A stretch of 64,000 nucleotides of DNA from Pilatotrama ljubarskyi. Its lineage: Eukaryota; Basidiomycota; Agaricomycetes; Polyporales; Polyporaceae. Positions 1-10,568 of the stretch are shown one piece after another (positions within the stretch are counted from its first letter, which is position 1; each line of letters begins with the position of its first letter). The stretch lies in NCBI GenBank assembly GCA_022385805.1, contig MU277748.1:1-64000 (forward strand), read 5' to 3'. The position numbers and the translations under genes were made by a program. A model generated the notes under the pieces. The model did not search any database, was not told where the DNA came from, and was given only the letters and a program-made list of their open reading frames with translations.

Positions 1-76
1 AAGTGCTCCACAGGTAAGCTGAGCCTAGCGGGCTTTCCGCTGCGTGCCAAGCCCTGCTCAACACAGCTTACTTCAC

Positions 77-1257
77 TCACCTTCGTGTGCTTGAAAGGGT
101 TCCAGTTAGGCGACTTCCGTTGCTGCTTGTCGGTGGTATGCGAGGCCACAGATGTCGCACTTGCAGTCTGAAGGATCCAATATCAGAGAAGTGGCATAAT
201 ATACACCACGCATGATTGCGTACCTGGGGAGCGGTGTTCCATCCACTGGCAGCTCTTGGACTGCCCTTGCATAGCCCATGGAAACGGGTCGCTTCGTTTT
301 CGCATATTGACGTGTCTAGTACACTACCGCGCGAAGGTGGGACCCTCCTTGGAAAAGCAGAGGCTTGCGAAGCTCGGTCTTTGGGATACTGTATTACAGA
401 TGGCAGTAAGCTACGCTGTAGTTTGAGGTGGATGTGGAGTACAAAACCTACGTGGGCTGCTCGTGGCTTCCTGCTAACCCATTCCTTCAGAGTACGATGA
501 TGAGCCGGCTGTGTCAGCGCGCGATGCCCTCGCAACTCAAGGCAAGTTTTCTTACCCGATATTCCTTCGCGCAAGCTGCAGAAAATATTGAGTTCTTCCT
601 GCACATACGAATCCAGCGAGAGCGTAGATCGAGACAGCGATCACTGAGTATCTCCATGGCCATCTCTCCGAAAACGACCGGCTCCTTCCGCCGTCCGCCA
701 CACGTCGCGCTTTCCGGTGTCGATATCAGCCACCGTGATAGCAAGCTACGGGTGCTTTCGTACGCCCAGGCGATGATGCACTGCTGATGGTGAGGCTCTC
801 TCGCCCCGAGCGACCACTCTGGTATCGAGTGGATGTGAGTCTTGCCGTTGTATAGACTGGGATAGACCATGAGTAGGAAGAAGCGCAGGACGAAAGGTAG
901 CTCGTCAATGGGTGTGCCCTCTAATGTGGTCATAAGGCATATTGAGGTCCCAGTAATTTTCTGGAGGGAGACGACAGGGGATGGACGTTGCAGATACCCC
1001 ATCAGGATGCATGGCCGCGGTGACTTTGTGGTAGCGTGCTCTTGGGTGCGTAAGGACTCAAGCGAGGCGCTTGATAGATGCCTTTCTGGGCCCTTCAGCC
1101 TAGATATCTTGGGACTGGCGAGGATGTGTTGAATCGGGGTGGATATGGATTCCTCAATTGCGAAGACGTCTCCGACCTCGAAGCGAAGAGGATCAGACAA
1201 GCGTCCGGAATGCGTGTCTGCAGAGCCGTACTGGCATGTAGCACAGGTGTGAGCCAT
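77..1257 (-). CDS. Family A protein, copy A1 (unknown function)
   Basis: I do not recognise this protein. It is the first of four related A genes in the window. Exon 1 (1257 to 556) starts at the ATG giving MAHTCATC. The frame is open further upstream, but only through a TTG, and the other A proteins also start just before a CxxC. It has the family blocks: CATC at residue 5, GDVFAIEES, RPCILM, CLMTTLEG and HIHSIPEW. A GTAAGA donor after AKEYR fits a 47-nt intron (509-555). Exon 2 then continues in an open frame to 77 (TLKEWVSRKPRAA...), aligning loosely with the second exon of A3. The end is uncertain because more introns could lie in exon 2. It is divergent from B1, 1.8 kb away, a gap enlarged by an apparent insertion. 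The blocks are seen directly; the exon model is inferred. Confidence 0.5.
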
Positions 1258-1800
1258 GTAGATGAAGGTACTGAGGATGAGTAGTAGGAGAATTCGAGGA
1301 GCGGCTGTCAAGGCTGGATTTTCGAGTTGGGGTAGAATGCGGGTGAGAGCATCAGGAAAAACCTCCCACCATAATGAGGTCTAATTAGCCTAATTATCCC
1401 TAAAAAGCGAGGTTAGCCAAATAGTTCTATTTGACAAGGTCCCCATATAAATTAGATGAGCTACCGCCATTATATGGGCAGTAGCAGATGAGGATGGCTG
1501 CCACGACGCTGCCGCATTTGACCGATCATTCACTCATACGACCTCGAGAATATAGTGTCATGCACAAGCAACATGTATTTCACGATGCAGGATGAGCGGG
1601 GGTACAGCAGAGTGCTACTAGTGCTACCTAGGAGCTGTGGCCTCCTGACATACAGGTAAGGTGAGCCACTCAGACTCGACGGCAGACAGCAGAGGCCCGG
1701 ACTGAAGACTAAAAGGCAAACAATAGGTGCCGAGTACGACATCGAGGCTCACCTGATAGATCCAACCGCTAAAGCCCAGTCAGTCGAACAGCACTTACGA

Positions 1801-1865
1801 TCGAGTAGCACCTACAGTCGAGTAGCACCTACAGTCGAGTAGCACCTACAGTCGAGTAGCACCTA
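1801..1865. repeat. 17-bp tandem repeat, 3.8 copies
   Basis: The unit TCGAGTAGCACCTACAG is repeated without mismatch at 1801, 1818 and 1835, with a 14-bp partial copy at 1852. It lies inside the putative insertion between A1 and B1. Confidence 0.95.
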
Positions 1866-2043
1866 ACTCACCGGGCTCATGCCTTTGCATGCTGCATCAA
1901 TACGAAATAACTCACCAGTGATGCTTAGACAGATGCTGTTCAGCCAATGTACCTGCTCAAAATTACGACTATATATCCCCAATCGCTCCGCCACGTCACA
2001 CCACCAAAACAGTGAGCCCCACAAGGTACCATAAACAGACTCT

Positions 2044-2089
2044 TAGATAGCCAGCCCATAGACACCTAGATAGCCAGCCCATAGACACC
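2044..2089. repeat. 23-bp direct tandem duplication
   Basis: A 23-bp unit beginning TAGATAGCCAGCCC occurs twice back to back (2044-2066 and 2067-2089) and is identical in both copies. It lies inside the putative insertion between A1 and B1. Confidence 0.95.
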
Positions 2090-3034
2090 ACGAGTCTTCC
2101 AGAGCCAACCAGGCGAGCAGCGAGCACCCCGGGACCAGACCAGAGATAGCGATACGACAGCAGGAGATGAAAGAGATGCCTCAGAGTCAAGAGGCGCTGA
2201 AAGATCCTCGCCGTCGTGAAGGTCCAAGCGCCCGCGCAACTTCAGGGCCGGTGCAATCGAACTTCAGATCCTCGACCGCTAGTAGCCCTCCTCAGCTACG
2301 AAAGGCCTCCTGTACATTGCTACTCTGGATGCACCGTTCCATCGCGTCACACTCGATCCTAGTAGTCATTATATACCGTCTTTAGTGCATTGCAGTGACT
2401 TTGGAACACTTAGTCTTCATTAGTATCCTTATCTCACCCTTATGTATAATTTAGTTCTAATTAGCGTCAGGGGATTTTCCTGATGAGACATCATACCACG
2501 CAGCTACTACGAGTGCTTTATAGCGACCGCACTGGCGCGCTGTAGCGGCATCGGTACCCGACCCCCGAAACAGAAGCCTTGTAAGTTGTTTGTGAGGCTG
2601 ACAAGGTTTCCGTCGTCAAATAAGAGGTGGGCGACGGAGGCGGCCGATCACAGGTGTCCTTGGGCGAACGGTGCGCGCGTACAAGCAGGCACACGAGCGC
2701 TCAAACATCCACCGAGTATAACAAGGACACACACAGAAGCCGTGGACAACGGCCCGGGCAACGTCGGCCGCTCGCCGGACTCCTCGGAGCTCTCCCTTGT
2801 TCTCTGCACAATAAGTTGTTCTTGTCTGTTCTTGTCTGTCGTTGCCAGGCCCATCGTCAGCCATCTCCTTCGTCTTAGGCAGTGACCGTCACGCCGATTG
2901 GCCTTAAGTCCCAAAACTACCGCTGATTCCTGCTCTCTCCATCTCCACGTCCAGTACGACTGCCACCAGTGCATCTGCACACCGTGCCAATCGTCCCTCC
3001 TCCTTCCACTTGCATCGCTCTAAAGGCCGACCAC

Positions 3035-4354
3035 ATGTTGCACCCACCCGAAGACATATCAGATTGTTCAGGAGACACTGACTACGACCCCTACAGCCCC
3101 AGTCCCGGCGCATATGCTGTGGTTCGCCTCAACCCTGTTGAGATGGTCAAAGTTCTTGAGGATTCCACAGCCGCAGCGGAGGCAGAGGCTATGGAGCCTA
3201 AAGCATACCTCGTGTGGCTGAACCTTGTACGTTTGCGTGCTCTTTTGTCGTACACCCATTGCTATCGCTAACAAGCGTCATGACCCTGTCTCGCTTTCTG
3301 CAGGAACTCGCGCTACCCTTCCCTGACCAGCCTTGGTACAGGTTCCATGTCTGTCCGATCGGTCTTGGCCTCAGGCCTAGGGACACGGAGACGGGGATCA
3401 CTCCGGAGATGTGTGTTCCCATCGGTCCGAACGCCTACCATCCCGCTGGACGTGAGCCAGTACACCCGGAAGGCTGCTTCCCATACACCGGATGCTATCA
3501 TTGGCTGGGAATAGGAACTACTGTCCGTGTTCGAGGTCGACCTGAGGGCTTCAGCGAGGAGAACGGCGCAAAACTCTCCTCCAGAAGTCGACTGCGCATG
3601 GAACGTATGTGGTCCGCGGACTGGGCAACCATTTGCGCTGCCGCGGCGCCGGCGCCAGCAGCTTCAGAGGATCTTTCGGGCACAGAGACGTGCGAGCCTT
3701 CTGAAGGACATTCCTCAGAATCCGCCGTCGATCGTCGAGCCCTTGTGGGCACTGGTAACGGGCGAGTTCCTCTTACCGATGGCCGAACCCGGAACAATCA
3801 CGACGAGGTCGACCACGCTTCATTTGTCTCCAGTCCCAGTATCCATTCTGCCACAGGAAGCATCTCCGCCCTCGCGGAGATGGACATATTTAGTGGTCCA
3901 GACGGTGATGTTGAGCTTGTCCCTCTCGTCGATGTGTGGACCTCCAACCTCGCCGATCATCTCAGACAAGAGGATATCCCGAGCCCGGATGAGCTGTTCG
4001 CAGAGTTCGATGAGATCACTAGGTTCGTCAGCGCACTTGGCCGCAAGCGACATAATCCAAACTCATGTGGCTGTGGCAGGATCGTGAAGCGTGCACGCGT
4101 TCGTGCCTACGCGGCCATGCTCGCTCATGTGCCCGCTTCTTCCTCGGACCAGGAGACCAGCCACACCGAGCACTTGGCGAAGGACAAAAGTGAGCGTTTT
4201 TTTTTTCAGTCCAACTACCGTTAAATGTGCCTGACGGGATGCTCCAGACTGGCGCTCAATGAAAATTTGGGGCAACCTCCGCGCGAGAGCAAAGCGGGTC
4301 TCTTCTCGTATTTCTGATGTTATGCGGGTGCCCTTCCTCCCAGTTTGGCCTTAG
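3035..4354 (+). CDS. Family B protein, copy B1 (unknown function)
   Basis: I do not recognise this protein; it is one of five apparently intact B genes. The four-exon model is 3035-3226, 3304-4022, 4080-4189 and 4248-4354. Exon 1 ends in AYLVWLNL, like KKYLVYL in the others. Exon 2 carries the core: CPIGLGLRP, ITPEM, PIGPNAYHPAGREPV and CFPYTGCYHW, then a variable Ser/acid-rich spacer and DVELVPLVDVW. Exon 3 starts RIVKRARVRAY, matching the IIHDARERA start of B3 and B4. The intron before exon 3 is 57 nt with no stop, so an unspliced reading stays open and would hide it. Exon 4 is basic and ends in PFLPVWP-stop, matching the ends of B3, B4 and B5, which supports the splice at 4190-4247. Divergent partner of A1. 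Confidence 0.7.
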
Positions 4355-5091
4355 TTCGCTCGTTGTTACCTTCGCGTCCAGCTACGCGGGCTCTTGTTCT
4401 AATCCCGGTTTGATACACCTCCGCTGTCGTCTGCCATACTAGTATCACGTACGGCGAGCTTGAGGTCCGGATCCCAGGAGTCATATCTCCAGTCTCGACG
4501 AGGGTATATGCACCCGTTCACATGAGTTGACATCGCCCAGTCTAAGCAAGCAGAGATGAAGGACAAGCCGTGTAAGCTCCTTGCACGCTCGAATGCATTG
4601 CTCCAAAGAACGCCGTCGTGCACGCCATGTATCGCCTATTGTATTGCCGTCAGGCTTCCGGCTGTATATATGGGCCGTACGAGAATGCTCACCGATGGTG
4701 TGACTGAACGAAACGGTGACATGGCCATGCAACCCTGCGGAGATGCTTAGGAGTCTAGGATAGCCCCGCAGACGTGCGCAATCCGGGCGCGCGTTGAGAC
4801 CATCCATGGTCTCATTTCACCAATAAGCATGACTACATGCGCTGAAGTGCGCGCCGCCGTGCTGTATCTGCTTTGATATTCACTGAATGTAATGCTCGCC
4901 CCATGTCCGTTCGCCGTGAATGAACGTCTACAACGCATCTATGCCGCCGGGACCGCGGCCTGGGCCGTAGTCATCTCTGTACAAGATGACGATCGTTGAG
5001 ACTTTGACAACGTCAAGTTCAGGGCGTCACTCGCCTTCGAAACCGTCCCCCGCGATAGACATCTTGCTCTCCACGCCCTCCACGAGCTCGT
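4355..5091. other. Convergent intergenic region B1/A2
   Basis: This is 737 bp between the 3' ends of B1 and A2. Only short overlapping frames without recognisable similarity are present. I see no RNA gene, repeat or mobile element in it. Confidence 0.5.
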
Positions 5092-6275
5092 CTAGGCTGG
5101 CCGCTTGTGCGAGCGTAGACTGGACAGAGTACGCGTGTCAGGCCGGATGCGCGCGATGACAGTCGCTGCGTGGCTCACCTGGACCACGCTCGAGCGATAT
5201 GCGCTTGAGTGATCCTGAGCGAACGCGGTGGGTCGGTCTACTGCAGGCGCGTCGCCTTCCGCGCCTCCATGTCGGGCAGACTCATGCGGTTCTACGCCAG
5301 TTATCGAGGCCGGAGCGCTACGGACGCGCTTCTTCTTGTTCTTCCAAGACCGCTTCTTCGGCCTATCCTGTATCATCAGTTTCGTTATGTGTAGACGCAG
5401 GGGAGCGGATGTAGATGCTCACGGTCCGCGCAGTGTGTCGCATTCTCTCCGCTCTAGCAGCCAGGGCCTTGTCTCTCTTCTCCTAGGTGGTATAGAAACA
5501 TTTGTGAGCAGTCCGAATCAGTGATATGCCGACCAGAGACGTACCTCGTAGTCCTGCAGGCAGCGCGCAGCGGCTTCGGGGTTCTCTTGAACATAGATAT
5601 CCCACTCCTCTAGTCGCTGCTCGCACATGTCGATGAGAGCCGCGAGTTCCTCCTCGTCGAGCATGAAGGAAGACATGTTCGGTGTTTCCGACTGTCGGTT
5701 CTTCCATCGACCCAAGATCTGGATCGAACAAATGAAGCGGAAGGCGATGATCCAGCCAACTCCGCCCTTGCTCTGCCACTCCGGACATGTATGGAAGTGC
5801 GGTATGTTTCGCTCGCTGGAGACGACGTGAGGGGCGATGGTACCGCAGAAGCGCTGGAGGATTTCCGGCAGGCCGTCGAGGTCGTGCATGCCTTCAAAGG
5901 TGGCCATTAGGCAGATGGTGCATCCTGCGTCGGACCCAAATGGCCACGGTTTGAAGAGCGTGCACGGCCGCGGTCCCTTTGCGCTACCGGCTGCGGGGCG
6001 ACGCCTTGTAGACGTTCGCGATGTGTTGGTTCGTATGGTGCTTGAGCCTTCCCCGGTAGTGGCTTCAGAAGCACTGCTGCCGTTTCGAGGTCGTCCTGGG
6101 GCGACCTCGCCAGTGAGGAGCTGGTACACAGGCTGGTCTGGGGACTCGCGAATCGCGCATATGTCGCCTGGACTGTACGACTTCGCGGCCGGGTCCGGCC
6201 TGTACTCTTTGTTGTCGGGCGCTGCGCATTTGAGACATATGTCTACAGAATCGGCGATCTGAGGAGAGTCAGACA
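5092..6275 (-). CDS. Family A protein, copy A2 (unknown function)
   Basis: I do not recognise this protein. The start is the ATG at 6275 (MSDSPQIADS). Exon 1 (6275-5545) carries CLKC, GDICAIRES, RPCTLF, CLMATFEG, LPEILQRFC and HFHTCPEW, followed by WIIAFRFI and GRW. A GTACGT donor after QDYE opens an intron ending CCTAG, giving a 20-codon exon 2 (5482-5423, EKRDKALAARAERM...). A GTGAGC donor and GATACAG acceptor then give exon 3 (5367-5092), which begins with the very basic RPKKRSWKNKKKRVRS, resembling a nuclear localisation signal. If the second intron is not removed, exon 2 runs to a stop at 5363 and the basic tail is lost. Divergent from B2 with a 0.5 kb shared promoter. Confidence 0.6.
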
Positions 6276-6784
6276 TGGTGTGTGGTCGATGTTGTGAAGG
6301 GCAGCGGAGAGATCTCCGAGGGTGTGCGGAGAGGCCCATCGTCTGGTTGTGCTCGGCTTGTGAGCTTCCAAGTTCCCATGGTGTGCTGCAGCTGTCCTGT
6401 CATGGGCGATGCTCATGCAGAGACCTTGCAATCAAGTATGGCAAGGTCTTCGGGGTCCCCGCGTCGTCACAGCTTGTGGTTTGTGCATGTACAAAGAGAC
6501 CACAACAACCGCGGCGCCACCTTGGCGGAGGAGGCTGCACTGCTTCTCAGACCCTACTCACGACAACCATCTTGCGCCAGACTCGCAGTCCGTCTTCCGA
6601 CCTTCCCACTCGAGTTGAGAGACAGATCGGTTAGCGCAACTCCTGCTACCAAGGATTATCGCTAGTCTGTCTGCTTCTCACCCTCGGGACACACGCTAGC
6701 ACCCATCAGTACGTTCGTTTTCATACAGCGTCAGGTCGTTGGACTCACCCCGTTCTACCTAGCTAAGTACCTCGTGTGGTATCC
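6276..6784. promoter_or_regulatory. Shared divergent promoter region A2/B2
   Basis: This is 509 bp between the A2 and B2 start codons with no convincing coding frame. The sequence GGCCCATCGTC (the CCCATCGTC core is at 6335-6343) recurs in the A1/B1 and B5/A4 spacers, and the 9-bp core also in A3/B3. A regulatory role is inference. Confidence 0.4.
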
Positions 6785-8026
6785 ATGATGAAGCGTTTGT
6801 GTCCGGGGTCACTCCAGTATGCAGTCATCTGCATGGATCCAGTCGCGATGGTGGAGCACCTCAACGACCACGTCGCCACGGCGCAGGCTCGGGCTCTGTG
6901 CCCTAAGAAGTACCTTGTCTATCTCGACAATGTATGTGGCGTCTGTCAGACAGACTACCGTCCTCTGACCAAATTCGCATGTTCAGGCTTTGGACCTTTC
7001 CTTCCCCACGAGCGCCTGGTTCCGCTTTCAGGTGAGCCCGATAGGGACTACCCTGCGTCCCGAAGACCCCGCCCGCGGTGTCACGTCGAATATGGCCATC
7101 CCTATCTACCCGAACGAAGACCACCCCGCGCATCGCCCCCCTATTCGCACTCAGAAGCCCTTTCCTTTCCGCCACTGTTATCACTGGGTAGATAACCTGA
7201 CCACTGTTCGCATCCGTCGGATACCCGGGTTGTATGACGATGCCCCTGCGATCAAGATTAGCTCCCTACAGCACATCAGGATGGAGAAAGCCTTCGCAGA
7301 GGACTGCAGTCGGATCAACGCCTTCGTCGAGGCGCGGCGGGCTGAGGCGGCCCGGAAGGCCGAGGATGATGTCTGGCGGCTGCCTCCACGTTCCCTCTCC
7401 CCAGCCTCGCAAGACTCTCGCCTCTCGGATGAGCTGAACGATGAGCGCGACCTGTATGCGCCACGCCAGGCGCGTTCTCGTCCCGAGAAGGCGCCGAGCG
7501 GACCGCGCATGAACACGTCTCTGGAGGATCTATTTCGCATGGATATCTTCAGCCTTTCCCACGATCCTGACACGCAGTTCCTGCCGCTCGTAGACCTTTG
7601 GTTCGATCTTGCGAACCACCTGTCGGAGGACGATATCCCGAGCCCTCTCGACTTCTATGAGGAGCGGAAAGCGATTGCGAGGTGAGCAGTCACGCTATAT
7701 TGTCCAGCGGTGTGAGCTGACATCAACTTGCGTCCAGCATCATCCTTGATTCGCGCGACCGGAACCTGACCTCGCAGGCCTCGCGGCGAGACGGCGTGCT
7801 GCAGTCCGGTGTGGACGGTCTGACGGAGGAAGAAGATGATCTGTTCATGCAGACGGACGACGAAACCGACGATGAAGCCGAGGATGAAGGCAGTGCGTCC
7901 GCTGAAGAGGAGTCCCCTCTTCAGCGGCCGCACATGTCGCAGGGTACACTCCCCTCCTTCAGTCCTGTCGACAGGCTCTCGTGTGCGCATATCGCTTGGC
8001 AAATTCTTCGTCTCCAGGATGGCTGA
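6785..8026 (+). CDS. Family B protein, copy B2 (unknown function)
   Basis: I do not recognise this protein. Exon 1 starts at ATG 6785 (MMKRLCPGSLQ) and contains MDPVAMVEHL and KKYLVYLDN. Exon 2 (6987-7681) has the family core: SPIGTTLRP, PIYPNEDHP, RPPIRTQKPFPFRHCYHW, VRIRR, a variable segment, then DTQFLPLVDLWFDL. Exon 3 starts at 7738 with SIILDSRDRN, equivalent to IIHDARERA in B3/B4, and becomes strongly acidic (EEEDDLFMQTDDETDDE). The 3' end is unresolved. Exon 3 stops at 8026, but the other B genes splice to a basic last exon ending LPxWP, and I could not find that signature here. A frame with LSRRFAAVRAALVRS near 8035 may be the relic or diverged version. Divergent partner of A2. Confidence 0.65.
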
Positions 8027-8784
8027 CGTTGCGCTGTCTCGTAGGTTCGCCGCCGTCCGAGCGGCCTTGGTCCGATCCCGGCCGGAGAGCACGGCGGATT
8101 GTCAGTTGCTGACCGATGTGTGCAGCGCGATACCTTCCTTCGTACGTTCCGTCCCCGCAGTGATACCTTCTGTGCGTTCGTCTTGCCGTCGTCATGCTGT
8201 CTTTGTCCATGTTGTCAGGTCGTATGTTCACTACGCCACGTCTCCCTAATATGTACAGTATGCGATCGTCACGCCTCCTCCGCGTATGTATAACCGCAAC
8301 CGCACTGTCGAAACTTTGCGAGTGGAAGACAGGACGGCTCTGGCTCGGTGCTGCCTCAGCTTTCCGGCGCTATCTCAGAACTTGACGCTGTATCGGTTTG
8401 CACTGCATGCCCCAGGACCGACGGCCCCCCTGCTGGCAAGAGCTGTTCAAGCTTCATTCCGCAATGACCCCTGCAAGTCGGGCACTCTCAAGGTGATTGC
8501 GCGATCAAAGCGATTGAGGTAAGTCGAATGGGCTCCGCATACGTTACAGCTTTCGGCCATAGTCCGCCTTCATGGGCGCGCCACTGCTCTGCGATACTGA
8601 CTCGTCAACGGCCGGGCACCCTTTAGTCGCTATCGTACATCTCTCCCGCTGTAGGCTGCAAATATCTGCTGCTGGATCTCCCCTTGCTCTGCGGTAGGCG
8701 CTGCGTGTACTATGCCCCTTTCGCTCGCATGCACCGCTCTCTGCTATGCCGCACTTACTGCAGCATGACCTCTCAGTCTCGCAT
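8027..8784. other. Spacer between B2 and A3
   Basis: No clear gene is seen. It may hold a diverged last exon of B2 near 8035-8160. From about 8200 into the A3 tail (to about 8960) the sequence is recognisably related to 14600-15015, downstream of B4, so both places descend from one duplicated B-A junction. Confidence 0.45.
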
Positions 8785-10193
8785 CTATTGCCCCTGCCGA
8801 CGATGCATGCACTTTGCCATGCATCGCCAGGCGGTTCCTTCACTTGGACGAGGACGATGCTCCGAGGAACTTCTTGATCTGGCTCGCAAGCGAACTCGCC
8901 TTGGACTTGTTGCTCGCGACCGAAGGAGAGGGCGCTCTCGCGGGCTGTTGATGAAACTGTCATGGGGAGGCATCAGCGAGACAGGTCTTCTCTCGTCCTG
9001 GCAGGACTCGTGTCGTACCATAGCGGCTTGCGCATAGGACAGTGTGGGCCTGGCAGGAGCCGCACTGCCGCCGCTCTGACTCGGAGGCTGTTTGGTCTGG
9101 ACGTGCGACCGGGTCAGTAGTTGTCTAAGATCGGTGCAATAACGTTCGCACCGTGGAAGACGACTGTCGCTTCGTCCATCTCTGGATAAAGGAACTATTA
9201 AGGCTAGCTGTGCCCGACCTCTGGGCCGGAGTCGCGCGTCTGCTAGCCGAGTTGCCTTGGACTGCAGGGATAACACTGGTCGGACTCCTTGGTTGTGTAT
9301 CCAAGGAATCGTGAGTCCCGTTACGGCCCTACGGTGCGGTCGTGAGTAAATCCAGCGTGTCTTCCCTTTCAATGCATAGACAGTGACCTTAGCCTTGCGC
9401 TTGCGTTTCTCCACGGCTTCTGTAAGGGAGGTCTAGAAAATACAAGTAGGACCATTGCATTCGAGAAAACGGCGGCAAAACGTACCTTGTACTGCTTCAG
9501 GCACCGATGTGCTAACCCTTGGTCCCTCAAACAAAGTGTTTCCCAATCCTGTCGGTTCTTTGCGCAGAGCCTGCGCAGGTGGAGCATCTCAGTTTCGGTG
9601 AGATAGAATGATCCATCTTTCCCGCCCCCCTCGTGTCTGTTCTCCCATCTCCCTGCGATTGCGCCAGCGGGGAAGAACGGCACTCCGATGAGCCATGTGC
9701 CTTCCTTGGGCCATTCCGGAGTCGTATGACAGTGCGCTTGGCCCTCAGCAGCGAGATGGTGGGGATAGATCGGGATGCAGACACGCTGCAGGGCCTCGGG
9801 GAGTGCGATATCCCTACTCTGGCCGTCGAAAGTCGCGAAGAGGCATACACGGGAGCGAGCATCAGGTGAACGGACGTCGACCTCGTCGTACATCACGCAT
9901 GGTCTTGCAGCAGACTCTCTGCTCGCAAAAGACCGGTCTCCGCCGGCGCTGGTCCCACCCATGCTCGATTGTGCTCGCGGCCAGAATCCGAACGAGCCTT
10001 TAGAGATCCTGTTGCCTGCTGACGTTCGACTGGGCGGAGGGTCTCCAGTGAGAAAGAAATATACAGGGGTCGACGTGCGCTCATCGATGGCGCATATGTC
10101 ACCAACAGAGTAGACAGCTGGGTTATCACTCGGCCTATGCGGAGTGAAGTTGGGGTGCACGCATCTGGGACAAGGGGTGGGGCGCATTTGCAT
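8785..10193 (-). CDS. Family A protein, copy A3 (unknown function)
   Basis: I do not recognise this protein. I chose the start at 10193 (MQMRPTPCPRC) to match the other A proteins. An in-frame ATG at 10328 would add 45 residues. Exon 1 (10193-9486) has CPRC, GDICAIDERTSTPVYF, RPCVMY, CLFATFDG, LPEALQRVCIPIYPH and HCHTTPEW, then WLIGVPFF and GRW. A GTACGT donor after LKQYK and an acceptor TTTTCTAG at 9433 join exon 2 (9432-8785), which begins TSLTEAVEKRKRKAKVTV. The EKRKRKAK run is basic, like the A2 tail. Exon 2 runs on as an Arg/Ser/Pro-rich frame to 8785; its far end is the least certain part. Divergent from B3, 375 bp away. Confidence 0.6.
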
Positions 10194-10568
10194 GAGATGT
10201 AGTCGTCCTGGGGCGTCGTGCCCGGCAGCGGCCTGAGGCTCAGCGTTGAGAGGGTCTGATGCATCGTCCGCCTCGCAAGCCACTCTTAATGAGTGCGGGC
10301 ATGCTCCTTCCCACAGTGATATCGACATGACAACAGGGCGTCCTCAATCTCTGTGCAAAGTAGCAGTACTAGGCTCTGCTGGGTCCGAAGAAGTTCGACG
10401 TGCGAATTCGCCCACACGAGCAAATATGAGTAAACAGCTGGGCGGCGTGTCACCAGCCAGCTCTGTGGCGAAGTCTCTCGACCCGTTTCTGCGCCCAACT
10501 CTTTACCGCTCCATACCCATCGTCCACAATCCTTCCCCTGCACGTCTCCCCGGCTGACTTGGCAGAAC
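10194..10568. promoter_or_regulatory. Shared divergent promoter region A3/B3
   Basis: This is 375 bp between the A3 and B3 starts. A 40-bp block at 10401-10440 (TGCGAATTCGCCCACACGAG...) recurs with five differences at 15020-15059 downstream of B4. CCCATCGTC lies at 10516-10524. Which elements bind regulators is unknown. Confidence 0.4.

Larger units (their letters stand above)
1350..2485. mobile_element. Possible non-autonomous insertion between A1 and B1
   Basis: The two ends are inverted copies. The left end at 1350 reads CATCAGGAAAA followed by CC and an AATTAG-rich stretch. The right end, read on the minus strand from 2485, begins CATCAGGAAAATCC followed by CTAATTAG. The interior is relatively AT-rich, has no convincing coding frame and contains two small tandem repeats. 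Removing it would bring the A1-B1 spacing from 1.8 kb to about 0.64 kb, near the 0.38-0.51 kb of the other three divergent pairs. I see no convincing target-site duplication beyond AG, so the boundaries and class are uncertain. Confidence 0.35.
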
